Shown in pieces: positions 1-8,027 of a stretch of 64,000 bases of DNA. The notes beneath the pieces are model-generated. The model had not been told where the DNA came from and searched no databases. It was given only the letters and a program-made list of their open reading frames with translations. Source of the DNA: Candidatus Rubrivivax defluviihabitans (lineage in GTDB: Bacteria; Pseudomonadota; Gammaproteobacteria; Burkholderiales; Burkholderiaceae_C); contig JADJMW010000021.1 of NCBI GenBank assembly GCA_016709385.1, positions 1 to 64,000 of the forward strand, given 5' to 3'. A program made the position numbers and the translations under genes. Numbering within the stretch: the stretch's first letter is position 1; each line of letters starts with the position of its first letter.

Positions 1-2
1 CC

Positions 3-1106
3 CTCACCATGACCGGCGTCTACCGCGGCATGGTCGATGACGCGCGCATGCTGCTGGCCAACAGCCGCGCCGACCTGTGGGTGGTGCAGCAGGACACGCA
101 GGGCCCCTATGCCGAAAGCTCCAGCCTGCGCGACGACACCGTGCGCTCGATCCTCGGCCTGACCGGGGTGGCGCAGGCCGCCAACGTCACCTATTTCACG
201 ATGCAGGTGCGCAGCGGCGCGCGCGACGTGCGCGCCATGGTGGTGGGCTTCGAGCCCGGCCAGCCCGGCGCGCCGGGCTTCCTGGTCGCCGGCCGCCACG
301 TCACGCGCAGCCACTACGAAGCGGTGGCCGACGTGGCCACGGGTTTTTCGCTCGGCGAGCGCATCCGCATCCGGCGCCACGACTACACCGTGGTCGGCCT
401 GACCCGGCGCATGGTGTCGTCGGGCGGCGACCCGATGGTCTTCATTCCGCTCAAGGACGCGCAGGAGGCGCAGTTCCTGAAGGACAACGACGCCATCCTG
501 AACGAACGCGAGCGCACGGCGGCGAATCCGGTCTTCAACCGGCCCGGCGTGCCCGGGTTGCTGGAGGCGGTGCAGGCTTCGCAGGCCAGCAGCCGCAGCG
601 TCAATGCGGTGCTGGTGCAGGTGCAGCCCGGCCTCAGCGCCGAGGCGGTGGCCGAGCCGATCCGGCGCTGGAAGCACCTGGAGGCCTATACGCGCGAGCA
701 GATGGAGGAGATCCTGGTGGCCAAGCTGATCGCCACCTCGGCGCGGCAGATCGCCATGTTCCTGGTCATCCTGGCCGTGGTCAGCGCGGCCATCGTGGCC
801 TTCATCATCTACACCATGACGCTGGGCAAGATCCGCGAGATCGCCGTGCTCAAGCTCATCGGCACGCGCAACCGCACCATCGCCGGCATGATCCTGCAGC
901 AGGCGCTGGGGCTGGGGCTGATCGGTTTCGTCGTCGGCAAGATCTCGGCCACGTTCTGGGCGCCGCTGTTTCCGAAATACGTGCTGCTGGAAACGGGCGA
1001 CGCGGTGCGCGGGCTGGTGGCCGTGATGCTGATCTGCGCCCTGGCCAGCACGCTGGCCATTCGCGCGGCGCTGCAGGTCGACCCCGCGGCGGCCATCGGC
1101 GGGTGA
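3..1106 (+). CDS. DevC/MacB-type ABC transporter permease, 5' end outside window
   Basis: This is the permease half of an ABC exporter, paired with the ATPase that follows. The frame is open to the left edge, so the first ATG at 9 is probably internal and the N-terminal membrane helix is missing. A large soluble extracytoplasmic region (roughly residues 1-235 of the visible part) is followed by three hydrophobic segments at about 245-270, 295-315 and 337-358. That is the FtsX/MacB fold: one N-terminal helix, a periplasmic domain and three C-terminal helices. The sequence KIREIAVLKLIGTRN between the first two segments is the coupling region typical of the family. DevC proteins work with DevA and a DevB membrane-fusion protein; the DevB gene would be expected upstream of the window. 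The substrate is unknown. Confidence 0.85.
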   Translation, partial: LTMTGVYRGMVDDARMLLANSRADLWVVQQDTQGPYAESSSLRDDTVRSILGLTGVAQAANVTYFTMQVRSGARDVRAMVVGFEPGQPGAPGFLVAGRHVTRSHYEAVADVATGFSLGERIRIRRHDYTVVGLTRRMVSSGGDPMVFIPLKDAQEAQFLKDNDAILNERERTAANPVFNRPGVPGLLEAVQASQASSRSVNAVLVQVQPGLSAEAVAEPIRRWKHLEAYTREQMEEILVAKLIATSARQIAMFLVILAVVSAAIVAFIIYTMTLGKIREIAVLKLIGTRNRTIAGMILQQALGLGLIGFVVGKISATFWAPLFPKYVLLETGDAVRGLVAVMLICALASTLAIRAALQVDPAAAIGG

Positions 1107-1333
1107 AATGAAGCCCCCAAGCTCACTGCGTTCGCTGCCCTGCGGCTTGCATGCCGCAGGGCCTTCGCCAGCCACTCGCGAGCGCGCAGGCGCTCGCTCG
1201 GCGCGGGCTCAGCCCCCCGAGGGGGCTGAGTGCCGCGGCTCCAAGTCCGCCTGCGCGGACTTGGACGGCACGAGGGCCAGCCGCGTCTCGCGGCTGGCGC
1301 TCAGTACCTTCGGAACGGCCGGGCGGTACTGAA
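1107..1333. repeat. GC-rich dispersed intergenic repeat, copy A
   Basis: The gap between the ABC permease and ATPase genes holds several nested palindromes. Examples are CTGCGGCTTGCATGCCGCAG around 1140-1159, GCTCAGCCCCCCGAGGGGGC near 1208-1227 and AGCCGCGTCTCGCGGCT near 1279-1295. It begins TGAAGCCCCCAAGCTCACTG and ends with CGGAACGGCCGGGCGGT. The same two end motifs recur, inverted, at 8723-8802, and the first also at 10327-10436. I read it as a family of mobile or processed intergenic repeats. It is placed inside an operon, and the GTG start of the ATPase lies directly at its right end. Confidence 0.6.
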
Positions 1334-2041
1334 GTGACCGCACCCGGCATCCGCATCGAAGGCCTGCGCAAGCGCTATGGCGAGGGTGACACCGCCGTGG
1401 ACGCGTTGAAGGGCGTCGACATGGTGGTGGCCCCCGGCGAGGTGGTGGGGCTGATCGGGCCTTCGGGCTCGGGCAAGAGCACCTTGCTGAAGTGCCTGGG
1501 TGCGGTGATCGAACCCACCGCGGGCCGCATGATCCTGGGCAACGAGACGATCTACGACGACGGCTGGAAGATCCCCGACCTGCGCGCGCTGCGGCGCGAC
1601 CGCATCGGCTTCGTCTTCCAGGCGCCCTACCTGATTCCGTTCCTGGACGTCACCGACAACGTGGCCCTGCTGCCCATGCTGGCCGGGCGGCCGAACGGCC
1701 AGGCGCGCCAGCGGGCGGTGGAACTGCTGGGTGCGCTGGACGTGGCGCACCGCGCGCGCGCCCAGCCGGTCGAACTCTCGGGCGGCGAGCAGCAACGCGT
1801 GTCGATCGCCCGCGCGCTGGCCAACCGCCCGCCGGTGATCCTGGCCGACGAACCCACGGCGCCGCTGGACAGCGAACGCGCGCTGGCGGTGATGCGCATC
1901 CTGAACCAGATGGCGGTGCAGTACCACACGGCGATCATCGTGGTGACGCACGACGAGAAGATCATCCCGACCTTCAAGCGCCTCTATCACATCCGCGACG
2001 GCAAGACTTACGAGGAAGCGGGGCAGGGGCTCGTCTTGTAG
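1334..2041 (+). CDS. DevA/LolD-type ABC transporter ATP-binding protein
   Basis: This is the cytoplasmic ATPase that powers the neighbouring DevC-like permease. In the 235-residue protein the Walker A motif GPSGSGKST is at 42-50, the Q-loop Gln at 96, the signature LSGGEQQR at 148-155, Walker B VILADEP at 168-174 and the switch His in VVTHDE at 207. All are intact, so it should be active. I chose the GTG at 1334 because homology begins there (RIEGLRKRYG). An upstream ATG at 1151 would translate the intergenic repeat as a nonsense leader. DevA family members are 220-250 residues. The 227-bp repeat between permease and ATPase genes is unusual, since such pairs are normally adjacent. Confidence 0.88.
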   Translation: MTAPGIRIEGLRKRYGEGDTAVDALKGVDMVVAPGEVVGLIGPSGSGKSTLLKCLGAVIEPTAGRMILGNETIYDDGWKIPDLRALRRDRIGFVFQAPYLIPFLDVTDNVALLPMLAGRPNGQARQRAVELLGALDVAHRARAQPVELSGGEQQRVSIARALANRPPVILADEPTAPLDSERALAVMRILNQMAVQYHTAIIVVTHDEKIIPTFKRLYHIRDGKTYEEAGQGLVL

Positions 2042-2113
2042 CGTTGCGGTCGAGCTCGTTCAGGGCCCGGGGGAGGGCTGGGGAGCCGCTGCGGCGCAAC
2101 GCAGCAGCAGAGC

Positions 2114-2145
2114 CGCACCGCAAAGACGCAGAGACGCCGAGAAAC
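2114..2145. repeat. Short CGCAGAGACGC-type intergenic repeat
   Basis: The 132-bp gap after the ABC ATPase contains ACCGCAAAGACGCAGAGAC, two imperfect copies of an eight-base unit (GACGCAGA, GACGCCGA). Strings of this type recur in intergenic DNA of many proteobacteria. It codes for nothing. The gap also has a GC-rich stretch at 2065-2100 that could end transcription of the ABC genes, but no clear U-tract terminator is visible. Confidence 0.35.
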
Positions 2146-2173
2146 TCCAGCAGGATTCAGCAGCGTTCTGCCG

Positions 2174-2689
2174 TCACTCGGCTTTCGTTCTGCCTTCCTC
2201 TACGGCGCCCTGCGCCGGTTGCGTCGGAACCGCTGCCGAACGGTCTTCGCCGCTCGCGCCGGCCGATGCTGGCCTGGCGGCCCGGGCGCCCCGGGGTTTG
2301 GGCGGCGCGGGGCGGCGACCGTCGATGAGCAGGTGGGCCAGCGCCAGCAGCGGGTGACGCCACAGCATGCGCGGGCCGGCGTGGCGCATCACCACGCGCA
2401 CCGCTTCGCGCTGCTGCGGACCGTAGCAGTGGATCTGGCAATGCGCGCAGGTGGGTTTGTCGACCCCGAAAGGACAGCCCGCCAGGCGCTTGCGCGCATA
2501 GGCCAGCAACTCGCCGCATTCGGCACACAGGCCCAGCTCGTCGGGCGCGGCTGCGGCATGGTGGTCGTGGCAGTAGATGCGCAGCATCGCCGCCAGGGTA
2601 TCGAGCTCGCGCGTCATGCGCGGCGTGGCCAGCCGGGCCTCGCGGCGGGCCGCACCGGCGCTGGGCGGAGGCGTCGTGGGAGCGTCCAT
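2174..2689 (-). CDS. YgbA-like, nitrous oxide-stimulated promoter family protein
   Basis: This 171-residue cytoplasmic protein carries the Cys/His pattern of the YgbA family: Cys40-His41, Cys55-x2-Cys58, Cys72 and KPTCAHCQIHCY with Cys81, Cys84 and Cys88. In enterobacteria ygbA belongs to the NsrR nitric-oxide regulon, and the family is named for induction by nitrogen oxides. The cysteine-rich core suggests metal binding, but the biochemical role is unsettled. The Ala/Pro/Arg-rich tail after residue 120 looks disordered. I chose the ATG at 2689 because the upstream ATG at 2749 adds only a poorly conserved leader. Its place at the end of a nar/NnrS block fits a role in anaerobic nitrogen-oxide metabolism. 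Confidence 0.72.
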   Translation of the reverse strand: MDAPTTPPPSAGAARREARLATPRMTRELDTLAAMLRIYCHDHHAAAAPDELGLCAECGELLAYARKRLAGCPFGVDKPTCAHCQIHCYGPQQREAVRVVMRHAGPRMLWRHPLLALAHLLIDGRRPAPPKPRGARAARPASAGASGEDRSAAVPTQPAQGAVEEGRTKAE

Positions 2690-2790
2690 GCGGCATTCTT
2701 CATGGCCGGCGTGCGGCAGGAAATGCGCCAGGTCAAGGCCCGTGCACACGGCCTGACTATGCTCCGGCGCACGATGACCGGGGCCGCGAA

Positions 2791-3144
2791 ATGACCTCTC
2801 TCCTGCTGCTGCCGGCGCTGGCGCTGGGGCTGCTCGGCGCCCACTTCTACCGTGCGGCGGCCTGGCCGCTGGTCGCGCTGTGCGTGCTGCTCGTTGTGCT
2901 GCTGGCCTGGCCGCGGGCCTGGGTGGCGCGGCTGGTGCAGCTGGCGCTGCTGCTCGGTGCGCTGGAATGGCTGTGGACGGCCGGGTGGCTGGTGCAGCAG
3001 CGGCTGGCGCTGGGCCAGCCCTGGCTGCGGCTGGCTTGCATCCTGGGCGCGGTGGCGGTCTTCACGGGGGCGTCGGCGCTGGTCTTCCGCAGCGCGGCGC
3101 TGCGCGCCCGCTACGGCCGCGCGGCGACCAACCCACCGGGCTGA
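2791..3144 (+). CDS. Hypothetical small integral membrane protein
   Basis: This 117-residue protein is almost entirely hydrophobic, with about four predicted membrane segments (residues 2-20, 24-42, 46-66 and 80-100) and an Arg-rich C-terminus. I do not recognise a family. It is transcribed divergently from the YgbA-like gene and converges on the YbaN-like gene. Its placement in the nitrogen-oxide block could be functional, since small membrane proteins of unknown role are common around nnrS. No conserved metal ligands are visible. Confidence 0.6.
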   Translation: MTSLLLLPALALGLLGAHFYRAAAWPLVALCVLLVVLLAWPRAWVARLVQLALLLGALEWLWTAGWLVQQRLALGQPWLRLACILGAVAVFTGASALVFRSAALRARYGRAATNPPG

Positions 3145-3185
3145 AATTCACGCCCGGCCGTCGCGGGCCAGCGCAGCCGCCGGCT

Positions 3186-3554
3186 TCAATGTTCGGGCCG
3201 CCGCCACAGCCATACCGCCACCGCGGCCATGAACAGCGGCGCCGAGACCTTGGCCCACAACGGAATCGCCAGCATCAGCATGATCGCCGCGCTGAGCACC
3301 ATCATGATGCTGGACGCCCACTTGGCGCGGCGCGGCACCGCGCCACGCTCGCGCCAGCGCCGGATGTCGGCGCCGTGGCGCGGGTGGTTCAGCAGCCACC
3401 GTTCCAGCCGCTCCCAGCCGTGGCTGCCGGCCCAGGCGGAAACCAGCAGAAAGGGCACGGTGGGCAAGCCCGGCAGGAACACGCCCAGCACGCCCAGCGC
3501 CAGGCTGGCCAGCGCCAGCGCCCGCCACAGCAGCGTGACCAGGTGGCGTGTCAA
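3186..3554 (-). CDS. YbaN-like (DUF454) inner-membrane protein
   Basis: The 122-residue protein matches the DUF454/YbaN family. The core is LGVLGVFLPGLPTVPFLL (about residues 16-33), followed by a Trp/Arg/His-rich cytoplasmic stretch and two further membrane helices. Family members are 110-130 residues, which fits. No ATG fits the homology start. A TTG at 3554 does, with GAGGA just upstream. The function of DUF454 proteins is unknown, and they often sit beside respiratory or redox genes. It is the promoter-distal gene of the nar/nnrS block on this strand. Confidence 0.72.
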   Translation of the reverse strand: MTRHLVTLLWRALALASLALGVLGVFLPGLPTVPFLLVSAWAGSHGWERLERWLLNHPRHGADIRRWRERGAVPRRAKWASSIMMVLSAAIMLMLAIPLWAKVSAPLFMAAVAVWLWRRPEH

Positions 3555-3616
3555 GCGTCCTCGGGGCCTTGGTGTGGCGGATCGAATCGAACGCGCGGCC
3601 GGCCAGCCCCGGGCGA

Positions 3617-4060
3617 TCAGTGCAAGACGAGCAGCGGCAGGTTGCTGCCGGCCAGCACGGCCTTGGTCTGCGAGCCGTACAGGAACTCGCCGAAGGCACC
3701 GCGGCCGTGCGTGACCATCACGATCATGTCGCAACCCTGCGATTCGGCCGCGGCGATGATGGCGCGGTCGATGCGCGCCACCTGGTCGTGGTAGCCCTTG
3801 AAAGACACGCCCGCGGCCTGGGCCGCCGTTTCGAAGCGTGCCAGCACCTCCCTGGCGTGCACACCGCTCAGTTCCTCGCTTTCGCGCGCCTCCTGCTCCA
3901 TCAGCGCGGCGGAGCGCGGTCCCGGCGGCACCGGCGGCAAGGGCTCGGCGATGAAGCCGGTGATCGCCGCACCGAGCTGCTGCGCCAGCTCGACGCTGAT
4001 CTTGATGGCACGTTCGGTCAGCGGGCTGCCGTCGACCGGGACGAGTAGATGCTTGAACAT
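3617..4060 (-). CDS. Universal stress protein (UspA family)
   Basis: This is a cytoplasmic Usp-fold protein of 147 residues, the normal size. The N-terminus FKHLLVPVDGSPLTERAI is the first strand and helix of the fold. The C-terminus carries the ATP-binding pattern GRGAFGEFLYGS followed by the last strand, so it belongs to the nucleotide-binding branch. I chose the ATG at 4060 because the family starts MFKHLLV; an ATG three codons upstream is possible. UspA proteins often accompany anaerobic and nitrate-respiration genes in beta- and gammaproteobacteria and are thought to support survival when respiration stops. It lies 73 bp downstream of nnrS on the same strand. Confidence 0.85.
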   Translation of the reverse strand: MFKHLLVPVDGSPLTERAIKISVELAQQLGAAITGFIAEPLPPVPPGPRSAALMEQEARESEELSGVHAREVLARFETAAQAAGVSFKGYHDQVARIDRAIIAAAESQGCDMIVMVTHGRGAFGEFLYGSQTKAVLAGSNLPLLVLH

Positions 4061-4133
4061 GGAACACACTCCAGTTGGAACGCCGGTGGCCCGCCAGGAC
4101 CGTGCACGCTGCGGCGCCGAGAGCCGGATTCTG

Positions 4134-5396
4134 TCAGCCCGGCCGCCCGTCGGCGCGCGGCCGCCCGAGCCAGCCGCCGTAGCGCCAGGCCCAGCCGGTG
4201 CCGGCCACCGCCCAGGCCGCCACGGCCAGCAGCACCAGCGGTGATTCGCCAGCGGGCCACAGTGCCGCGCCCACGCGCAGCAGTGTCGCCGCCTGAACGC
4301 CCCAGTACAAGGTCCAGGCCAGATTGTCGGCGGCCAGCGGTCGGCCGCTGTGGCCCGAAGCCACGCGCGTGATCATTGCAATGAGCGTGCAGCCCAGGTA
4401 GCCCATGGTCAGCGCATGCGTCGGCGCCAGCCCCAGGCCTTCGCCGCCCAGCGCCAGCCCGGCATGCGATACGGCAGCCAGTGCCAGCGCCAGACCCAGC
4501 CACACGAAACCGCCGTGCAGCATGGCCAGCAGCCGGATCTTCAGGCTCTGCACCAGGCCCCAGCGCACCGCCAGCCACAGCATCAGCGCCGCCGCCGGCG
4601 CTTCCACCGCCACCTGCGCCCAGCGCCACACCGCCGGCAGCGGCCACCACAGCAGGTCGGCCACCGCGCCGGCGCCGCGTACGCCCAGCACGGCCAACAT
4701 CACCCACAGCAGCCAGTTGGGCCGCCAGGCGTCCAGGAAGGGCAGCGCGCTGGCGGTGAAGAACGGGATCATGCGGTGCGACACGGCGGCGAAGATGGGC
4801 GCCAGGCAACCCCACAGCGCCACCTGGGTGGCCACGCGCGTGGCCGTGGTCTCGCCGGTGGCCAGCGACAGCGCCGCACCCCACAAGGCCAATGCGCCCA
4901 CGGCCGCGGCGACCGTGATGACGCGGGCGTGCAACTGGTCGGCGACCGGACTCGAACGCAGCAGCCGCAGGAAGCGCAGCACGACGACACTCCAGCCGCC
5001 GGCCACCAGCGCCACGCCCAGGCCCGCCAGCCCTTCGTGAAGGTGGAAACCGGCCAGCGCCAGCCCCCAGCCGGCCAGCATGGCCAGCACCGGGTAACGC
5101 AGGCTGCGCGCCGGCACGTCGGACAGCCCCAGCCAGCGCGGGCCGGCCGTGAACAGGAAGCCGACGATGAACAGCGGCATGAAGCCCATCGCCATGACGA
5201 GGCCGTGCGCCAGCGGCGGCGGCACGGCCCAGGGCCAGGCCAGGCCGGCATGACGGGTGGACAGCGCCAGCGCCCACCACAAGGCGCTGGTGGCCAGCAT
5301 CAGCGCCGCGCTGAAGAAGCCCAGCCGGTGCGGCGCGGTGAGCAGCCGCGACAGGCGCCACCGGCTGTCGACCGGCGCGCCTGCCGCTGTGCTCAA
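4134..5396 (-). CDS. nnrS: NnrS family heme/copper membrane protein
   Basis: This is a polytopic inner-membrane protein of about 420 residues with roughly twelve hydrophobic segments. NnrS hallmarks are PHRLGFFSA near the N-terminus, HGLVMAMGFMPLFIVGFLFTAGPRWL, SHRMIPFFTAS, and the C-terminal HALTMGYLGCTLIAMITRVASGHSGRPL with conserved His. NnrS proteins bind heme and copper, are controlled by nitric-oxide regulators and protect against nitrosative stress during denitrification. I set the start at a TTG (5396) that overlaps the TGA of the upstream DsrC-like gene as TTGA. GGAG lies about seven bases before it, so the two genes look translationally coupled. A much longer open frame to 5657 has no homology upstream of this point. 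Confidence 0.86.
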   Translation of the reverse strand: MSTAAGAPVDSRWRLSRLLTAPHRLGFFSAALMLATSALWWALALSTRHAGLAWPWAVPPPLAHGLVMAMGFMPLFIVGFLFTAGPRWLGLSDVPARSLRYPVLAMLAGWGLALAGFHLHEGLAGLGVALVAGGWSVVVLRFLRLLRSSPVADQLHARVITVAAAVGALALWGAALSLATGETTATRVATQVALWGCLAPIFAAVSHRMIPFFTASALPFLDAWRPNWLLWVMLAVLGVRGAGAVADLLWWPLPAVWRWAQVAVEAPAAALMLWLAVRWGLVQSLKIRLLAMLHGGFVWLGLALALAAVSHAGLALGGEGLGLAPTHALTMGYLGCTLIAMITRVASGHSGRPLAADNLAWTLYWGVQAATLLRVGAALWPAGESPLVLLAVAAWAVAGTGWAWRYGGWLGRPRADGRPG

Positions 5397-5725
5397 CCGG
5401 TGCTCCAGGTGCGCGGCCGGCGCATGCCGGCGATGCGGCAGGCCTGCGCCACGTAGCCGTAGGGAAACAGCTCGAACATGCGTTGGCGCCCCTGTCCGGG
5501 GTGAAGCGCTTCCAGCTGCTTCATGGCGTGCCGCGCATCGGCGCAGATCTGGTGCTCGGCGTAGTAGTCGCGCATGAAGCGGATGACGAGCCAGTGCTCG
5601 TCGGTCAGCTCGATGCCCTGGACCTTGGCCAACTCCACGGCCAGGGCTTCGTCCCATTCCTCGGGGTCGACGAGATAGCCTTCGCCGTCGATCGCGGCGC
5701 GTTGGGCCTGGGTGGGTTCGCTCAT
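5393..5725 (-). CDS. DsrC/TusE-family protein lacking the C-terminal cysteine
   Basis: The 110-residue protein has the DsrC/TusE fold: GYLVDPEEWDEALA near 16-29, LTDEHWLVIRFMRDYY at 40-55, and the flexible tail FPYGYVAQACRIAG at 87-100. These proteins carry sulfur as a persulfide on a penultimate cysteine (CysA), while true DsrC uses a second cysteine (CysB) ten residues earlier. Here Cys96 fits CysB, but the tail ends TWSTG with no CysA. Persulfide transfer as in TusE or a DsrC trisulfide cycle is therefore unlikely, and a regulatory or redox role is more probable. Cys61 is the only other cysteine. It sits between carbonic anhydrase and nnrS in the nar operon. Confidence 0.8.
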   Translation of the reverse strand: MSEPTQAQRAAIDGEGYLVDPEEWDEALAVELAKVQGIELTDEHWLVIRFMRDYYAEHQICADARHAMKQLEALHPGQGRQRMFELFPYGYVAQACRIAGMRRPRTWSTG

Positions 5726-5767
5726 GTCATGCCTCCTGCGTGAAGAGAGCGGGGTGGACTGCAGGCC

Positions 5768-6469
5768 TCAACAGGCCATCGGGATGCCGCTGGCGTCGAA
5801 CGCCGGTTCCAGGTCGTCGTGGTGGCTCCAGCGGTAGGGCCCGGTGCCCGCATTGTCGGCCAGCGCCGCCGGCACGAAGCCGCCGCGTTGCACATCGAAG
5901 ACATGCACTTCGCCGTCCTCGATCACGTAGTGCCAGCCGTGCAGGCTGAGTTGCCGCGCTTCCACGCGCTCGCGCACCATGGGGTAGTCCATCAGCCGTT
6001 CGAGCTGCAGCACCACGGCGCGCTGCTCGGTGCGGCGCAGCACCTCGGGGCCCGGCTCGGCCACCGGCAGCACCGCTTCGCGGCCGAGTTCGAGCCACTG
6101 CCGCAGATTGAGCGCCAGCGGGTCGACCTCGCCATACAGCGCGCGGATGCCGCCGCAGTGCGTGTGGCCGCAGACCACGATACGCACGACCTGCAGGTTG
6201 AGCACGGCGAACTCGATCGCCGCCGCCGTGCCGTGGAAACCCGCCGATCCGTCGTACGGCGGCACGAAGGCACCGACGTTGCGCACCAGGAACAGCTCAC
6301 CCGGGCCGGTGCCGGTGAGCAGGTAGGGCACGAGCCTGGAATCGCTGCAGCCGATGAACAGCGTGGTCGGGTGCTGGCCGTCGTCGACGAGCATGCGGAA
6401 ATGGCTGCGCTGCAGCGGAAAGGCATCCGTCTGGAAGCGGCGCAGCCTTTCCAGCAGTTCGTCGGGCAT
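5768..6469 (-). CDS. Beta-class carbonic anhydrase
   Basis: It interconverts CO2 and bicarbonate in the cytoplasm. The zinc ligands Cys41 (in CSDSR), His102 and Cys105 (in GHTHCGG) are present, as is the catalytic Asp43-Arg45 dyad, so an active enzyme is expected. At 233 residues it is normal for the family. No signal peptide is present. It lies 42 bp downstream of the DsrC-like gene start in reverse order and 36 bp after the isomerase gene, so it is probably in the nar transcript. A carbonic anhydrase in a nitrate-reductase operon may serve pH or CO2 balance during anaerobic growth; that link is inference. Confidence 0.92.
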   Translation of the reverse strand: MPDELLERLRRFQTDAFPLQRSHFRMLVDDGQHPTTLFIGCSDSRLVPYLLTGTGPGELFLVRNVGAFVPPYDGSAGFHGTAAAIEFAVLNLQVVRIVVCGHTHCGGIRALYGEVDPLALNLRQWLELGREAVLPVAEPGPEVLRRTEQRAVVLQLERLMDYPMVRERVEARQLSLHGWHYVIEDGEVHVFDVQRGGFVPAALADNAGTGPYRWSHHDDLEPAFDASGIPMAC

Positions 6470-6505
6470 GGCCGTGTCCGGACTGGCGGGATGCGGGCCG
6501 GGGCG

Positions 6506-7285
6506 CTACTGCACCAGCGGCGTGGTCGCCGCATCCAGTTCCACCCCCTGCACCTGCGCCTGGCCCGCCAGCAACTGCAGGTATTGCCGCAACGCGGTGG
6601 CAAACGACTGCTGGCGCAGCGACTGCGCCACGGCCGCGCGCACCGACTCGAAGGACGGCTGCACGCCGCTCTCGCGCGCCAGCACCTCCACCACGTGCAG
6701 ACCGAAGCGGCTGTGCACCAGGCGCGGCAGCACGCCGATCTCGGTGTGGCCGAGCAGTTCGCGCGCAAATTCCGGGGCGCAGTCGGCCGCCGTGAGCCAG
6801 CCCAGTTCGCCGCCTTGCGCGCCGCTGGGGCAGTTGGAGGTGGACGCCGCCACCGTGGCAAAGCGGTCGGTGCCGCTGCTGCTGCGCAGGTCGATCAGGC
6901 ACGCCTCGGCGCGTTGGCGCAGCGCATTCACGTCCACACCCGGCGTCACGGCAAAGAGCACGTGGCGCACCAGCGCACGTTCGCCGATGGCATAACGCGC
7001 CAGGTTGGCGGCATGGTGGCGCCGGCAGGCTTCCTCCGAAGGTTCTGGCGTGGGCAGCTCGCGTTCCAGCAGCGCCTCGATGGCACTGCCGGCGGCTTCG
7101 CTGATCGCGCCCTGCACCGGCGCGGGATCATCGGCGTCCAGCAGCCCGGCGGCGATCGCCTCCTGGCGCAGCAGTTCGGTGCAGGCGCGCTGGCGCAACT
7201 CGTCGGCGGCCAGGGTTTCGTCCGGCTGCGTCAGCGGCACGCCGTTCACGCTGGGCAGCGCGTCGGTCGAGGTGGGGATGGCCAT
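6506..7285 (-). CDS. Parvulin-type peptidyl-prolyl isomerase (NifM/PpiC-like)
   Basis: The protein has 259 residues. The N-terminal half is helical and Ala-rich. A parvulin domain follows at about 103-200: RALVRHVLFAVTPG, then GGELGWLTAADCAPEF, then HSRFGLHVVEVL, the usual strand and loop order of PpiC domains. A helical tail ends the protein. No signal peptide is visible, so it probably works in the cytoplasm. Genes of this type directly follow narI in many beta- and gammaproteobacterial nar operons, where a role in folding or assembly of the NarGHI complex is assumed. It follows narI with a 16-bp gap. Confidence 0.85.
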   Translation of the reverse strand: MAIPTSTDALPSVNGVPLTQPDETLAADELRQRACTELLRQEAIAAGLLDADDPAPVQGAISEAAGSAIEALLERELPTPEPSEEACRRHHAANLARYAIGERALVRHVLFAVTPGVDVNALRQRAEACLIDLRSSSGTDRFATVAASTSNCPSGAQGGELGWLTAADCAPEFARELLGHTEIGVLPRLVHSRFGLHVVEVLARESGVQPSFESVRAAVAQSLRQQSFATALRQYLQLLAGQAQVQGVELDAATTPLVQ

Positions 7286-7301
7286 GATGTCGGTTTCCGC
7301 C

Positions 7302-8027
7302 TCAGGCCGTCTTGCGCGGCTGGTTCTGGCCGGCCGGCACGTTCAGGCGCCGCGAGCGCACCACCTGGTAGGGCCGCAGGATGTAGGCCACGGTGGCGAA
7401 TCCGCTCCACACGTGCACCAGGCGGCTGAACGGGAACAGCAGGAAGATCGTCATGCCCAGCAGCATGTGCGCCTGGAAGTGCCATTCCACGCCCGCCGCC
7501 AGCGCGGCGTTCGGCGAGAAGGTGGCGATGCCCTGCAGGTATTCGGCCAGCCGCAGCATGGTCTGCGGATCCGACACGTGGTGCAGCGAAGACGGCAGCG
7601 TGCCCAGGCCGATCACCAGCTGCACCCACAGGATGACGAGGATGGCCAGGTCGGTGCGGTGGCTGGTGAGGCGGATGCGCGGGTCGAAGATGCGCCGGTG
7701 CAACAGCAGGGTGAGGCCCACGAAGCAGATGAGGCCGGCCACGCCGCCGGCAATCACCGCCAGCAACTGCTTCTGCGACGCGGGCAAGAAGGCCTCGTAC
7801 AGCCAGTGCGGCGTGAGCTGGCCGAACAGGTGGCCGAAGAACAGGAACAGGATGCCGGCGTGGAACAGGTTGCTGCCCCAGCGCAGCTGCCCGGAACGCA
7901 GCAGCTGCGACGAGTCGCTCTTCCAGGTGTACTGGTCGCGGTCGAAGCGCGCCAGGCTGCCCATGAAGAACACGGCCAGGCAGATATACGGGTAGACGGT
8001 GAACAGGAAGTTGTGAACGGCGCTCAT
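7302..8027 (-). CDS. narI: Respiratory nitrate reductase gamma subunit (cytochrome b)
   Basis: This is the membrane anchor of NarGHI, which takes electrons from quinol and passes them through two b hemes to NarH. In the 241-residue protein the heme ligands fall at the same numbers as in E. coli: His56 and His66 (NLFHAGILFLFFGH), His187 (FQAH) and His205 (RLVHVW). Five hydrophobic segments are visible. The start codon overlaps the narJ stop (8024-8027, ATGA), so translation is coupled. A Lys/Arg-rich C-terminal tail faces the cytoplasm. Confidence 0.95.
   Translation of the reverse strand: MSAVHNFLFTVYPYICLAVFFMGSLARFDRDQYTWKSDSSQLLRSGQLRWGSNLFHAGILFLFFGHLFGQLTPHWLYEAFLPASQKQLLAVIAGGVAGLICFVGLTLLLHRRIFDPRIRLTSHRTDLAILVILWVQLVIGLGTLPSSLHHVSDPQTMLRLAEYLQGIATFSPNAALAAGVEWHFQAHMLLGMTIFLLFPFSRLVHVWSGFATVAYILRPYQVVRSRRLNVPAGQNQPRKTA

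Noticed and set aside
1108..1332. Small protein genes inside the repeat at 1107-1333
   Set aside because: Frames on both strands are made of repeat palindromes; the repeat ends recur at other intergenic sites.
4134..5657. NnrS start at 5657 giving a 507-residue protein
   Set aside because: The extra 87 residues are out of frame with the DsrC-like gene they would overlap and have no NnrS similarity; the TTG at 5396 has a ribosome site and coupling.
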